The translations under genes and the position numbers were made by a program. Positions 1-9,318 of a stretch of DNA of 64,000 nucleotides are shown here, one piece after another; position 1 is the first letter of the stretch, and the number at the start of each line of letters is the position of its first letter. Under the pieces are notes generated by a model. The model made no database searches and had not been told where the DNA came from. It saw only the letters and a list, made by a program, of their open reading frames with translations. This DNA is from TMP-86 sp039807285 (GTDB taxonomy: Bacteria > Pseudomonadota > Gammaproteobacteria > Steroidobacterales > Steroidobacteraceae), in the NCBI GenBank assembly GCA_044226785.1, contig JBGAGK010000002.1, positions 186,001-250,000 on the forward strand, given 5' to 3'.

Positions 1-456
1 CCCCAGGTCGGCACCGGCCAGCAGGAAGAAGGTGATCCACAGAAACAGGAAGATCGACCAGACCAGCCTGTTGGACCGGAAGGTCGCAATCCAGAGCCCG
101 AAGGTGAACAGTCCCCACAGGAACAGCGTGACGCCCACGGTGGCCGCGTCGGGTGCATGAATCCAGCCGGCGCCCACGGTCCAGTTCAGGAGTGCCCACC
201 ACCACCAGAACAACCCGTAAGAAGTGAACGCAACGCCACCAAAGGTGTTGCCGAGCCTGAACTCCAGCACGCCTGCGATGAGCTGCGCGACCCCGCCGTA
301 GGCAAAGGCCAACGGAACCACGACCGCGACCATGGAGGCGGGGGTATCGCTCTTGAGAAGTCCTGCGTTGATCACGCTGAGAATTACCGTGGTGAGGCCG
401 AAGCCAGCCAGACCAAGCGGAGCCGGATTGCCGGCGGGAGTCGAGCCATTTGCCAT
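1..456 (-). CDS. satP: SatP/YaaH-type acetate/succinate channel, C-terminus cut by window edge
   Basis: Inner-membrane protein of the GPR1/FUN34/YaaH family, which takes up acetate and succinate. The minus-strand frame is open for 152 codons from an ATG at 456 to the window edge. It carries the family signature NPAPLGL at residues 10-16 and about five hydrophobic segments with a WWWWALLNW aromatic stretch. An AGGAG-like site lies upstream of the ATG. Only the last part of the protein (roughly 40-60 residues by family length) is missing. It transcribes away from the TetR gene behind it, with about 185 bp between them. Family call is firm; the exact substrate is inferred. Confidence 0.88.
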   Translation of the reverse strand, partial: MANGSTPAGNPAPLGLAGFGLTTVILSVINAGLLKSDTPASMVAVVVPLAFAYGGVAQLIAGVLEFRLGNTFGGVAFTSYGLFWWWWALLNWTVGAGWIHAPDAATVGVTLFLWGLFTFGLWIATFRSNRLVWSIFLFLWITFFLLAGADLG

Positions 457-641
457 TTTGATATTCTCCTGAGCTCGGGACAAACTGGTTGGAGACCGCA
501 CGGGATTCTATAGCAGATCGACGAATTCGTGGGCTGCGACGGTACGGGACGGGATGGGCGACATGGAATGGGTTGGATCATGTCGTGGCAGGGGCCGCTC
601 CCGTTGCGGGCGGGCGCGTGTGTCGACCCTTGGGCAAGGGA

Positions 642-1259
642 TCAGACTGCCTCGATATGCCGCCGGGCGAGCTCCCGGGTCAGCCGCTGCATGTCGGACA
701 TGGACAAAGATCCTGGCGTGGGCTTTTCGGAAAACAGGCTGAATCCCTCCGTCATGGCCACCAGTTGAGAGGCCAGGTCCCGGCTTTGTCGGGGACTCAT
801 GCGCGGGCAGGCCGCGGTGATGAAGTCGCTGACACGGCCGATCTGGAAGCCGTACATCTCGTGCATCATGCGACGTGCGAACCGGCTGTGCACGCTCAGC
901 GCCCAGATGCCCAGGAATATATTGCGTGTCTCGGGCTTCCAGTTGTCTGCAACCAGGTAGTCGAGCAGCGCATACAGGCGGGCTTCGGCGGATCCACCGA
1001 TCTGGCGCTGGAGTTGCTCGTACTCAGCCTCGTACTGGTTCACCACGTATTCCAGCGTGGATGCGAGCAATGCGTGCAGGGTGGGGAAGCAGTATTGCAG
1101 TGCGCCGAGGCTGACCTTCGCTTCCTTGGCCACTCCGCGCGCGCTGAAGTCCGCGAACCCCTTGCGGATCAGCAGGCGGCGCGCCGCCTTCAGGATCTGC
1201 CGCGCCTTGGCCGAGTCTTCGCGTCCGCTGCGGCGGGTGGAAGTGAACTGGAATCGCAT
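642..1259 (-). CDS. TetR/AcrR family transcriptional regulator
   Basis: A 205-residue one-component repressor-type protein. Residues about 18-65 form the TetR helix-turn-helix domain, including ARGVAKEAKVSLGALQYCF; the rest is a helical ligand-binding domain with no recognised ligand. It is divergent from the FAD-oxidoreductase operon that starts at 1372. A perfect inverted repeat at 1341-1358 in the shared intergenic region is the natural operator candidate, so the protein probably controls that operon and perhaps itself. The effector is unknown; by gene context it could be the operon's substrate or a CoA intermediate (inference). Confidence 0.87.
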   Translation of the reverse strand: MRFQFTSTRRSGREDSAKARQILKAARRLLIRKGFADFSARGVAKEAKVSLGALQYCFPTLHALLASTLEYVVNQYEAEYEQLQRQIGGSAEARLYALLDYLVADNWKPETRNIFLGIWALSVHSRFARRMMHEMYGFQIGRVSDFITAACPRMSPRQSRDLASQLVAMTEGFSLFSEKPTPGSLSMSDMQRLTRELARRHIEAV

Positions 1260-1306
1260 GCCGGGCTCCTTGCTTGCGAGGCAGATGTTAGCGGGATTCT
1301 GGCGCC

Positions 1307-1336
1307 TTGACGATGCTCCTGCGCCGCCACTATAGT
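1307..1336 (+). promoter_or_regulatory. Sigma-70 promoter of the nine-gene catabolic operon
   Basis: A -35 element TTGACG at 1307-1312 and a -10 element TATAGT at 1331-1336 are separated by 18 bp, pointing at the FAD-oxidoreductase start at 1372. Predicted transcription start is near 1343, inside the adjacent inverted repeat. Matches are 5 of 6 at both boxes. No experimental support. Confidence 0.6.
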
Positions 1337-1340
1337 CCGC

Positions 1341-1358
1341 TCAAGTCACCTGACTTGA
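1341..1358. promoter_or_regulatory. Perfect inverted repeat, probable TetR operator
   Basis: TCAAGTCACCTGACTTGA consists of two 8-bp arms (TCAAGTCA and TGACTTGA) with a CC spacer. It lies 5 bp after the predicted -10 box and covers the expected transcription start, a classical repression position. It is the only palindrome of this quality in the 112-bp region between the TetR gene and the operon. Confidence 0.6.
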
Positions 1359-1371
1359 AGCCGAGGATCGC

Positions 1372-3297
1372 ATGGAATCCTGTACTCGACGCGATTTCGT
1401 CGGTGGATCGCTCCTCGGCAGCGGCGCGGCGCTGTTGGGCATGGCCTCACCGCTGGTCGTGCGCGAGGCGCAAGCGCAGACGGTCGCCTCGAAGATGACC
1501 GGCCTGGGTCCCGACTGGACAGGCCCCGGAGGCATCGGAGATTACGCGAGATCCAACGGCAATACCCACGAAGTGGTCAATGCCGCGCACGGCGGCATCC
1601 GCAATCAGCAATGGGATGCGATGCTTCGTGCCGCCATCGACACCGGCGAGCACCCCGATGCCGTGATCGTGGGCACGGGGACGGCCGGACTGTCGGCCGC
1701 ATGGGCCCTGCGCCGGGAGCGTCCCGATGGAACGGTGCTTCTGTTCGACCAGCATCCGGTGTTTGGCGGCGAGGCCAAGCAGAATGAGTTCATGGTCGAC
1801 GGCTGCCATCTGACCGCGCCCCAGGGTGCCACAGGCATCGTGGTTCCTTTCGACAAGGCCAGAATGGCCGGCTTCTGGACCCATTTCGCGAGGGATCTGG
1901 GCTGGCCGGACGAGTTCGTGTTCCAGAAGCCAACCGGTCTTTCAGGGCCGCTCCTGGTCCCCGAGGATGCCTGGTCACCCATGCACGTGGCCTGGGAACG
2001 GGCCGATGTCGGCTATTTCTACGAAGGTCACGGATGGGTGAAGAACGCCTGGCGGGACGGTTTCAGGCATGCGCCGATATCGCAAGTCGCCCGAAACGCG
2101 TTGATGGCCCTGGAGCTGTACCGTAATCCGCCGCGACGAGATGATTGGGAGCGTTGGCTGGACAGCATGACCTATCTGCATTTCCTCAAGGACGTGGTAG
2201 GGCTGGATGATGCGGTGCTGCCCGAGGTCACCCGCTATCTCAATCCGGTCATGGCCGCCATGGGCTGCGGGCTGGGTGCCGATGTGGTGTCTGCGTACTC
2301 GGCCTACAACTTCCTGCAGCCAGGCGTGAATGGCTACTACCGTTATCAGAACGGCGGAGCGGATCCCACCGATACGATGTATCTGGCCAGCTTTCCAGGA
2401 GGCCATGCCGGCACGGCACGGTGCTTTTTGAAGAAGTTCATGCCGGCGGCCATTGCCGGCGATGCCAGTCTTGCACAGATCCTCAATGGCGCGATTCGCT
2501 GGGATCAGCTGGACCGCAAGGGTGAACCCGTGCGAATGCGTCTGGCATCCACGGTGGTCGCGATCCAGCATGAAGGGTTCGTTGAATCCGCACGCAATGC
2601 AACGGTCATCTACGAGAAGGAGGGGAAGCTCTTCAAGGTGCGTACACGAGGGGTGGTCTGCTGCGGCCAGCAGCATGCCAACCGTCATGTCTGTCGCGAC
2701 ATCTCGCCGGATGTCCGTGACGCCATGAATGGCTTTCACCATGCACCCATGCTCACCGTCAATGTGGCCGTGCGCAACTGGAAATTCCTGGAGAAGCTGG
2801 GCGTGGCATCGGTGCGCTGGTTCGAAGGCTTTGGCTGGTGGACCAGCCTGCGCCGCAATCTGGAGATACCCGGTCAGGTCACGCAGCCGCTGGATCCTGC
2901 GAAGCCCGTGGTGCTCACGCAGTACATTCCCTTCCCACTGCCCGGTCTGCCGTTCCCCCAGCAATGCACGGCGGCCCGGATGCAGTTGTTCGCCATGTCG
3001 TACGCGCAGATCGACAAAGCGGTTCGCGACCAGTTCACCCGCATGTTCGGGGATGCCGGCTTCGATGCCGAGCGCGACATTGCCGGCCTCATCACCAATC
3101 GCTGGGGACATGCCTACGTGGTGGATCCGCCCGGGTTCTTCTTCGGCAGGGATGGCAAGCCGGCGGGCAAGGACGTGCTGCGGCGCCGTTTCGGGCGTCT
3201 CACGTTTGGTCATTCCGAATTGAGCGGTGCACAGATGTGGGAAACGGCGGCCGAAGAGGGCGATCGTGCAGCCAGGCAACTTCTGGAGGTCTTGTGA
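1372..3297 (+). CDS. Tat-exported FAD-dependent oxidoreductase, spermidine-dehydrogenase-like
   Basis: A 641-residue flavoprotein. The N-terminus has a twin-arginine signal (TRRDFVGGS, residues 5-13) followed by a hydrophobic stretch and an AQA cleavage site near residue 35, so it should be folded in the cytoplasm and exported to the periplasm. The dinucleotide-binding motif is VGTGTAGLSAAWALR near residues 100-114, followed by FGGEAKQNEF (131-140), which resembles the FGGHAKRNEF motif of SpdH-type spermidine dehydrogenases. First gene of the operon; its stop overlaps the next start. An amine or amino-alcohol substrate is a guess from family similarity and from downstream genes. The ATG at 1372 lies just behind the operator and promoter. 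Confidence 0.75.
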   Translation: MESCTRRDFVGGSLLGSGAALLGMASPLVVREAQAQTVASKMTGLGPDWTGPGGIGDYARSNGNTHEVVNAAHGGIRNQQWDAMLRAAIDTGEHPDAVIVGTGTAGLSAAWALRRERPDGTVLLFDQHPVFGGEAKQNEFMVDGCHLTAPQGATGIVVPFDKARMAGFWTHFARDLGWPDEFVFQKPTGLSGPLLVPEDAWSPMHVAWERADVGYFYEGHGWVKNAWRDGFRHAPISQVARNALMALELYRNPPRRDDWERWLDSMTYLHFLKDVVGLDDAVLPEVTRYLNPVMAAMGCGLGADVVSAYSAYNFLQPGVNGYYRYQNGGADPTDTMYLASFPGGHAGTARCFLKKFMPAAIAGDASLAQILNGAIRWDQLDRKGEPVRMRLASTVVAIQHEGFVESARNATVIYEKEGKLFKVRTRGVVCCGQQHANRHVCRDISPDVRDAMNGFHHAPMLTVNVAVRNWKFLEKLGVASVRWFEGFGWWTSLRRNLEIPGQVTQPLDPAKPVVLTQYIPFPLPGLPFPQQCTAARMQLFAMSYAQIDKAVRDQFTRMFGDAGFDAERDIAGLITNRWGHAYVVDPPGFFFGRDGKPAGKDVLRRRFGRLTFGHSELSGAQMWETAAEEGDRAARQLLEVL

Positions 3298-3830
3298 ACC
3301 TGAAACGGATCGGGATGGTTGCAACCGTGATGCTCGCATGCCTGCCACTGGCAGCGACGGCTGCATCTGCAGCGCCGGCGACCGAGACCGCCGCGCGTGC
3401 GGCAGCCACACCGGACAGTGCGGCACTGCGTGCTTTCAAGCAGGCGATCCGCGCCCAGTACGATCTGAAGGAAAAGGCCTTTGCGGCCCACGACGCCGAA
3501 ACCATCGTCACGAAATTCTATACCCCGGACGTGATCTCGGTGGGCGAAGGGGAGGGGGTGTTCATCGGACGCGATGCAATCCGCCCCCTGTATCAGCAAG
3601 TGGTCAGGGACAATCGCGTCAGGATAGAATCCGTCCACACATTCGTGGACGGCAATGCAGGCTGGGACTGGGCTGATTTCCACGTGATGCCAGACAAGGA
3701 CAAGCCGTTCACGTTTGCCATCCTGTTCCTGTGGGCGAAGATCGACGGAAAGTGGATGTGCAAGGGTGATTTCTTCATCAAGGGCAGTTTCAAGGAAGCG
3801 GCCAGGATGCCTGCTGCCTCGGGACAATGA
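3294..3830 (+). CDS. Secreted SnoaL-like (NTF2-fold) protein
   Basis: About 178 residues if the GTG at 3294 is the start; that codon overlaps the stop of the upstream gene in a GTGA arrangement. An ATG at 3315 is the alternative start. Residues 1-28 look like a Sec signal peptide (hydrophobic core ending in an alanine-rich ASA/APA site). The mature part has the SnoaL/DUF4440 pattern: a helix with EKAFAAHDAETIVTKFYTPD, then GRDAIRPLYQQVV and a beta-rich half ending in WAKIDGKWMCKGDFF. Its position next to the exported oxidoreductase suggests the two act in the periplasm together. Catalytic or binding role unknown. Confidence 0.65.
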   Translation: MNLKRIGMVATVMLACLPLAATAASAAPATETAARAAATPDSAALRAFKQAIRAQYDLKEKAFAAHDAETIVTKFYTPDVISVGEGEGVFIGRDAIRPLYQQVVRDNRVRIESVHTFVDGNAGWDWADFHVMPDKDKPFTFAILFLWAKIDGKWMCKGDFFIKGSFKEAARMPAASGQ

Positions 3831-3856
3831 ATAATACTGGACAAGGGGAGACTCGG

Positions 3857-6025
3857 ATGCGCAACTTCATGAACAGGATTGCGGCGGTGTTCGCCGGAAT
3901 CGTTTTGCTGGGGGCGGTGAGTCCGGTTCTGGCTCAGGCCGTCGAAGACAAGCTCCCCGAAATCGTCGTCACGGCGCAGAAGCGCGAACAGAATCTTCAG
4001 GATGTGGGCACCTCACTGACGGCGATGGACAGTTCCACCCTGCAGTCGCTGGGGATGACCGATCCGGTCAGCGTGGCCGGGCAGGTGCCTGGCATGCAGT
4101 TCAACCAGTTTGGCGCGACGGTCACCATCTACAACCTGCGCGGCGTGTCTCAGAACGATTTCAGCGATCATCAGGAGGCACCGGTTGCGGTGTATTCCGA
4201 TGATGCCTACATCGCCTCCACCGGTGCTCTGGCCGGCAGCATGTACGACATCGACCGGGTGGAGGTGCTGCGCGGGCCCCAGGGGACCCTGTTCGGACGC
4301 AATGCCACCGGCGGGCTCATTCACTACATCAGCCGGCAGCCCACCTTCAACGATAGCGGGTATCTGGATCTGTCGGTGGGCAATTTTCGCGCAATCAACA
4401 CGGAAGGCGCGGTGAATCACCCGTTCAGCGACACGGTGGCAGCCCGGTTCGCGTTCGCCACGGCCTATCACGAGGGCTACATCGACAACCTGATCGGGCA
4501 CCGGATCAACGATCAGAAGCAGTACTCCGCCCGCCTTCAGGTGTTGTACAAGCCCTCTGATACCGCCCAATACACCTTCAAGCTCCACGGTATCGTCAAT
4601 GACAACGAGACGGCGGGGAACTATTCGTGGGGTGCTTCACGTCCGGACGCGACGGGTCGCGGTGTGTTCACGCCAGGTGGCGAGGATTATTTCGGTTTCA
4701 TCAAGACCAACACCGACCCGTTCGTGCAGGAGGAGGACCGGCGCGGCATCTTCAACCGCACGGTGGGAGGCGCAACCGTTCACGCCATCTGGAAGCTGGC
4801 CGGGGACACGACGCTGACCTCGGTCACCGACTACCTGCGTGTGCAGAAGCGCTACGGGGAGGACTCGGACATGTCCCCCCAGCCGATCTTCAACTATGAC
4901 GTGTGGTATCACTTCCATCAGTTTTCCGAGGAGCTGCGGCTCAATGGCTCCATGGACCGGTTTCGCTGGGTGGGTGGCCTTTACTACCTGAACTACAGGA
5001 GTGAGGACACCGGCACGACTTCCGTGATATTGCCGATCGGCCTGGGCAGTGCGCATTTCATCGGCAAGACGTCCTCGCCGTCGGTCTTCGCGCAGGTGGA
5101 ATACGATTTTGCACCGCGCTGGACGGTGATCGCCGGCGCGCGCTACACCAATGACGACAAGAAGTTCGATTACACCTATTACTGCGAGACTTGCCCGCAG
5201 AACCTGCATTACGTCTCACCGGATTACCCGGACGCGCACAAGAAATACAACATCGGCACCGGCAAGCTGGAAGTGGACTTCAAGCCCGTGAAGGATGCCC
5301 TGCTGTATGCCAGCATCAACCGCGGTGCCAAGGGGGGTGGCTGGTCTGCGCCGACCTCCGGTTTCGTCGATCCGTACACGCTGCCCTACAAGGCGGAAAA
5401 CCTCACGAGCTACGAGTTGGGCACCAAGACCACTTTTCTGGATGGCGCGGCTCGCATCAATGCTGCCACGTTCTACTACGATTACAGGAACTATCAGGGA
5501 TTCTTTCTCAATGTGGCCACGCAGGTGGTGGAGAACGTGAATGCCAAGGTCAAGGGCGGCGAACTTGAATTTGCCATCGTTCCTGTCAAGGGCCTGAACC
5601 TGCAGCTGGGCGTGTCACATCTGGAAACCGAAGTTGATCAGGTACCAACGCCTGCAGGAAATTTCATCACCGCGCAGATGCCGCAGGCGCCGCGATGGAG
5701 TTTCAACGCCGTAGCCCGGTATGACTGGCCGCTGGCTGGCGGCACGGCTTCCATTTCTGCGGACTCCAAGTGGAATTCCGTGCAATACCTGGAGCTGATC
5801 AACGCCGAGGTCGACCGGGAACCGGCCTATGCGGTGACCAATGCACGGCTTTCGTACACCACGGGTGATGGCAAGTGGGACTTCTCGGCTTTTGTCCGCA
5901 ATCTCGCCGACAAGTATTACCGTGTCTACAACCTCGACCTGTCCGGGTTCACCGGATCCAACCAGTCCGTCTACGGGGCACCTCGGACCTATGGCGTGGG
6001 TTTCAGGTACAGCTGGGGACCTTAG
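3857..6025 (+). CDS. TonB-dependent outer-membrane receptor
   Basis: A 722-residue receptor that would import a substrate across the outer membrane with TonB-ExbBD energy. A signal peptide (ending VLAQA) is followed by the plug-proximal motif EIVVTAQKREQNLQDV typical of this receptor class. The plug has VEVLRGPQGTLFGRNATGG and the barrel ends in an aromatic C-terminus. An upstream in-frame ATG at 3827 overlaps the previous stop, but the ATG at 3857 has a better Shine-Dalgarno sequence (AAGGGGAG about 6 nt upstream) and starts the signal peptide directly, so I chose it. It is in an operon with metabolic genes, so it probably imports that pathway's substrate rather than a siderophore (inference). 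Confidence 0.9.
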   Translation: MRNFMNRIAAVFAGIVLLGAVSPVLAQAVEDKLPEIVVTAQKREQNLQDVGTSLTAMDSSTLQSLGMTDPVSVAGQVPGMQFNQFGATVTIYNLRGVSQNDFSDHQEAPVAVYSDDAYIASTGALAGSMYDIDRVEVLRGPQGTLFGRNATGGLIHYISRQPTFNDSGYLDLSVGNFRAINTEGAVNHPFSDTVAARFAFATAYHEGYIDNLIGHRINDQKQYSARLQVLYKPSDTAQYTFKLHGIVNDNETAGNYSWGASRPDATGRGVFTPGGEDYFGFIKTNTDPFVQEEDRRGIFNRTVGGATVHAIWKLAGDTTLTSVTDYLRVQKRYGEDSDMSPQPIFNYDVWYHFHQFSEELRLNGSMDRFRWVGGLYYLNYRSEDTGTTSVILPIGLGSAHFIGKTSSPSVFAQVEYDFAPRWTVIAGARYTNDDKKFDYTYYCETCPQNLHYVSPDYPDAHKKYNIGTGKLEVDFKPVKDALLYASINRGAKGGGWSAPTSGFVDPYTLPYKAENLTSYELGTKTTFLDGAARINAATFYYDYRNYQGFFLNVATQVVENVNAKVKGGELEFAIVPVKGLNLQLGVSHLETEVDQVPTPAGNFITAQMPQAPRWSFNAVARYDWPLAGGTASISADSKWNSVQYLELINAEVDREPAYAVTNARLSYTTGDGKWDFSAFVRNLADKYYRVYNLDLSGFTGSNQSVYGAPRTYGVGFRYSWGP

Positions 6026-6047
6026 AAGCGAAGGGCAGGATGCACTC

Positions 6048-7238
6048 TTGAGTAAAGATGCCACAGCGCCGGCCGGTCCCGGTAGCCATCCCTGGCGATT
6101 GACGGCCGCCATCCTGATCAGTGTCATCGGGGCGGAGGTGTTCATCATACAGCCAGGCTTCGTGCAGGGGCTGGTGCAGTCCATGGGTTTCGATGCGAGG
6201 CAGGCGGGCTACGCAGCGTCCATCGAAGTCTGGGGCATCACCGCCACCACGTTGCTGATGACATTCTTCTCGCACCGATTCAACTGGCGCACCGTGTGCG
6301 CCGTGTCCCTGCTGGTCATGTCCGCCACCAATCTGTGCAGCGTGTTCGTGCGTGAGCATGTGGCCTTCCTGGTGCTCCGTTTCCTGTGCGGCGCCGGTGC
6401 AGGCAGCATCATCTCGCTGGGCTTCACGATGACCGGACTCACCGACAAGCCCGACCGGAATTTTGGCTACCTCATCATGTGGGTGCTGCTGTACGGTGCA
6501 GTGGGTCTTTATCTGATGCCCGCGATGTTCGCATGGAACGGCATGACAGGCGTGCTGGTATTTCTGGGCCTGTTCCCGTTGTGTGCCCTGCCGATGCTGA
6601 AGGCTCTTCCCGTGGATGGCGAGACTGCAGCACAAGTGGAGGCAGATGCGGTGAATCTGCCGCGGGTGCTGCAGGGCTCGGCGCTGCTGGCCATGCTTCT
6701 GTATTTCGTGGCGCAGGGTGTGATGTGGGCATACCTGTTCCTGATCGGCGTGGCCGGCGGGTTGCCCGAGCAGCAGGTTGCCAGTGGCCTGACTTTCTCG
6801 CAGGTGGCGGGAGTGGGCGGTGCCATGCTGGCAGCCGCGGTGGGTTCGCGCTTTGGTCGCTGGCGTCCGCTTACCGTGGGCATACTGGGTGGAGCGGCGA
6901 GCCTGTTGTTCCTCATCGGCCGATTCGATTTTCTGGCGTTTTCCTTCTGGGTGTGTGTCTACAATTTCTTCTGGAACATGACGCATCCATTCCTGCTCGG
7001 TTCCATGGCCAGCTTCGACCGGCGCGGCCGGGTGGTGGTCAATGCCGTGGCGATGCAGATGGTGGGTCTGGCCACCGGTCCCGCGCTCGCGGCGAGCGTC
7101 ATCGGAGAAGGGCACTACGCACCGGTGAACTGGATTGCCATCGGCCTGTTCATCGTGAGCTGGCTGTGCATCCTGCCTCCGGTGCTGGTCCAGCACAGGC
7201 GTTCACACGGGTTGCAGGTTTCAGGAGCAGTTGCATGA
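6048..7238 (+). CDS. MFS transporter (TTG start)
   Basis: About 396 residues with roughly twelve hydrophobic segments, a Major Facilitator Superfamily carrier of the inner membrane. The first segment starts at WRLTAAILISVIGAEVF, so the start must be upstream of it. The only sensible in-frame start after the receptor's stop is TTG at 6048, with AGGA 7 nt upstream. The stop overlaps the SDR start in an ATGA arrangement. In context it would carry the substrate, or the product of the periplasmic oxidoreductase, into the cytoplasm. Substrate unknown. Confidence 0.8.
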   Translation: MSKDATAPAGPGSHPWRLTAAILISVIGAEVFIIQPGFVQGLVQSMGFDARQAGYAASIEVWGITATTLLMTFFSHRFNWRTVCAVSLLVMSATNLCSVFVREHVAFLVLRFLCGAGAGSIISLGFTMTGLTDKPDRNFGYLIMWVLLYGAVGLYLMPAMFAWNGMTGVLVFLGLFPLCALPMLKALPVDGETAAQVEADAVNLPRVLQGSALLAMLLYFVAQGVMWAYLFLIGVAGGLPEQQVASGLTFSQVAGVGGAMLAAAVGSRFGRWRPLTVGILGGAASLLFLIGRFDFLAFSFWVCVYNFFWNMTHPFLLGSMASFDRRGRVVVNAVAMQMVGLATGPALAASVIGEGHYAPVNWIAIGLFIVSWLCILPPVLVQHRRSHGLQVSGAVA

Positions 7239-8038
7239 TCGGAGATCTGAAGGGCAGGGTGGCGCTGGTGACTGGGGCCGGACAAGGCATCGGCGAGGGC
7301 ATTGCACGTGTATTCGCGGCTGCAGGTGCCCGTGTGATGATCGTGACGCGGACGGCGTCCAACGGCGGGGCGGTGGCGGATTCAATCGTCGCCGGTGGCG
7401 GTGTGGCGAAGCTCCTGCCCTGCGACATCGGTTCGCGTGCCGAGGTCGAGCGGGCGGTCCGGCACACGGCGGACACCTTCGGCCGGCTGGACATCGTGAT
7501 CCACAACGCCGCCGTGTATCCCATCATCCCCATCGAACAACTCTCCGATGAGGACCTGGACCGGACGCTGGCCGTGAACCTCAAGGCAGGTTTCTGGCTC
7601 ATCCAGGCTTCGCTCCCGCACCTGCGCAAGGCGGGTGGCGGGCGCGTGCTGTTCACCTCCTCGGTCACCGGACCCAATGTGGTGATGCCTGGTACGGCGC
7701 ACTATGCTGCTTCGAAATCCGGCATGAACGGATTGATCCGGACTGCGGCGCTGGAATATGCACGGGAGCACATCACCGTCAATGGCGTGGAGCCCGGTTA
7801 CATCCTCACCGAAGCCATGAAGGCACTTGGAAGCGAGGAGGAACTCCAGCAGATGGCCCAATGCATTCCCATCGGCAAGCTGGGGATGCCGCGCGACATC
7901 GCCAACGCCATGCTGTTCCTGGCTTCCGACGAGGCGGCCTACATCACCGGGCAGACCATCGTGGTGGATGGGGGCTCTACGCTGCCGGAAAGTCCCGTGG
8001 TCCTTGAAGCGTATTACAAGGGGCAGAACCGCTCATGA
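7235..8038 (+). CDS. Short-chain dehydrogenase/reductase
   Basis: A 267-residue classical SDR. The cofactor motif TGAGQGIG is at residues 13-20, NAA at 91-93, the catalytic Ser near 142-143 and the YxxxK pair Y157/K161; the C-terminal GQTIVVDGG is also typical. TRTAS after the second strand suggests NADP(H) is possible, but this is not decisive. The start ATG overlaps the MFS stop and the stop overlaps the next start, so the three genes are translationally coupled. Probably an alcohol or carbonyl redox step in the operon's pathway. Confidence 0.88.
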   Translation: MIGDLKGRVALVTGAGQGIGEGIARVFAAAGARVMIVTRTASNGGAVADSIVAGGGVAKLLPCDIGSRAEVERAVRHTADTFGRLDIVIHNAAVYPIIPIEQLSDEDLDRTLAVNLKAGFWLIQASLPHLRKAGGGRVLFTSSVTGPNVVMPGTAHYAASKSGMNGLIRTAALEYAREHITVNGVEPGYILTEAMKALGSEEELQQMAQCIPIGKLGMPRDIANAMLFLASDEAAYITGQTIVVDGGSTLPESPVVLEAYYKGQNRS

Positions 8039-9315
8039 GTGCCGCAACGCTGCTGGAGCGCCGCTTCCGGGTGATGGGCCGGCATTCGCCGCTGTTCTAC
8101 GAGCGCCCCCTGCACCTGGTCCGTGGCGAAGGCGTATGGGTTTACGATGCGGATGGACATCGCTACCTGGACGCCTACAACAATGTGCCGCATGTCGGAC
8201 ACAGCCATCCCCACGTGGTCGAGGCCCTGGCCCGTCAGGCGGGCATGCTCAACACCCACACCCGCTACCTGCACGAGGGCATCGTCGCGTATGCGGAACG
8301 GCTGCTCGCGACGTTCGATGCATCGCTGTCGAACATCGTGTTCGTGTGCACCGGGAGCGAGGCCAATGAACTGGCACTGCGCATCGCGCGCGAGACCACC
8401 GGGCATGAGGGCATCATATCCACCAGTTTTGCCTATCATGGCAATACCGCCGCGGTGGCCCAGATCAGCAGCCTGTTCACGCCGCCGGAACGCCGCGGGC
8501 CGCACGTCCGCACGATTCCCGTCATCGACCCCTGGCGGGATCGGCGGGGCCGGAGCGATGCGGAACTGGTCGAGGCCTACGCAGGCGAGGTGCGCAAGGC
8601 CATAGAGGACTTCCAGGCCCATGGTGTGAAGCTCGCCGGCATCCTGCTGTGCACCGCCCAGTCGGCCGAAGGGTTGCCGAATGTGCCGGCCGGTTACCTC
8701 GCGCGGGTGACGCAGATCGTACGGGCGGCCGGAGGTCTGGTGATTGCCGATGAGGTGCAGGGAGGGTTCGGCCGCTTCGGCACCCACATGTGGGGTCATG
8801 CTGCGCTCGGTGCCGTACCGGACATCGTGACCATGGGCAAGCCCATGGGCAACGGTCACCCCCTGGCCGGCGTCGTCACCCGGCCCGATCTTCTCGAGCC
8901 ATTCGAAGAACGCAACCTGTATTTCAACACCTTCGGCGGCAACCCCGTATCCGCCGCGGCCGGCATGGCGGTGCTGGAGGTGCTGGAGCGCGAGCATCTC
9001 ATGGAGAATGCCCGCACCACCGGTGCCTATGTCGTGAATCAGTTGAACCGGCTCATGGATCGGCATCCACTCATCGGCGACGTGCGTGGCAAGGGCATGT
9101 TCTTCGCGGTGGAACTGGTTACCGACCGCAATGTCCGGACGCCGGCCACGGCACAGGCAAAGCGCCTGATCAATCTGATGCGTGAGCGAGGGGTGTTGAT
9201 CAGCCGCATCGGCATCAACGACAACATCCTGAAGATCCGGCCCCCGATGCCGTTCAAGCCTGAACATGCGGACCTGCTGATCGACACGCTCGATCAGGCG
9301 CTGGCAGGGCTTTGA
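8035..9315 (+). CDS. PLP enzyme of class-III aminotransferase fold, probable amino-alcohol-phosphate phospho-lyase
   Basis: A 426-residue fold-type I PLP enzyme. The PLP lysine is K269 in TMGKPMGNGHP, with D239 in IADEVQ holding the pyridine nitrogen. Long motifs (YNNVPHVGHSHPHVV, MLNTHTRYLH, YFNTFGGNPVS) resemble, from memory, human ETNPPL and PHYKPL, which are O-phosphoethanolamine and 5-phosphohydroxylysine phospho-lyases, more than ordinary omega-transaminases. The next gene is an APH-type kinase, which fits a kinase/phospho-lyase pair: phosphorylate a hydroxy-amine, then eliminate phosphate and ammonia to an aldehyde. A plain aminotransferase remains possible. Start overlaps the SDR stop. 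Confidence 0.82.
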   Translation: MSAATLLERRFRVMGRHSPLFYERPLHLVRGEGVWVYDADGHRYLDAYNNVPHVGHSHPHVVEALARQAGMLNTHTRYLHEGIVAYAERLLATFDASLSNIVFVCTGSEANELALRIARETTGHEGIISTSFAYHGNTAAVAQISSLFTPPERRGPHVRTIPVIDPWRDRRGRSDAELVEAYAGEVRKAIEDFQAHGVKLAGILLCTAQSAEGLPNVPAGYLARVTQIVRAAGGLVIADEVQGGFGRFGTHMWGHAALGAVPDIVTMGKPMGNGHPLAGVVTRPDLLEPFEERNLYFNTFGGNPVSAAAGMAVLEVLEREHLMENARTTGAYVVNQLNRLMDRHPLIGDVRGKGMFFAVELVTDRNVRTPATAQAKRLINLMRERGVLISRIGINDNILKIRPPMPFKPEHADLLIDTLDQALAGL

Positions 9316-9318
9316 TCC

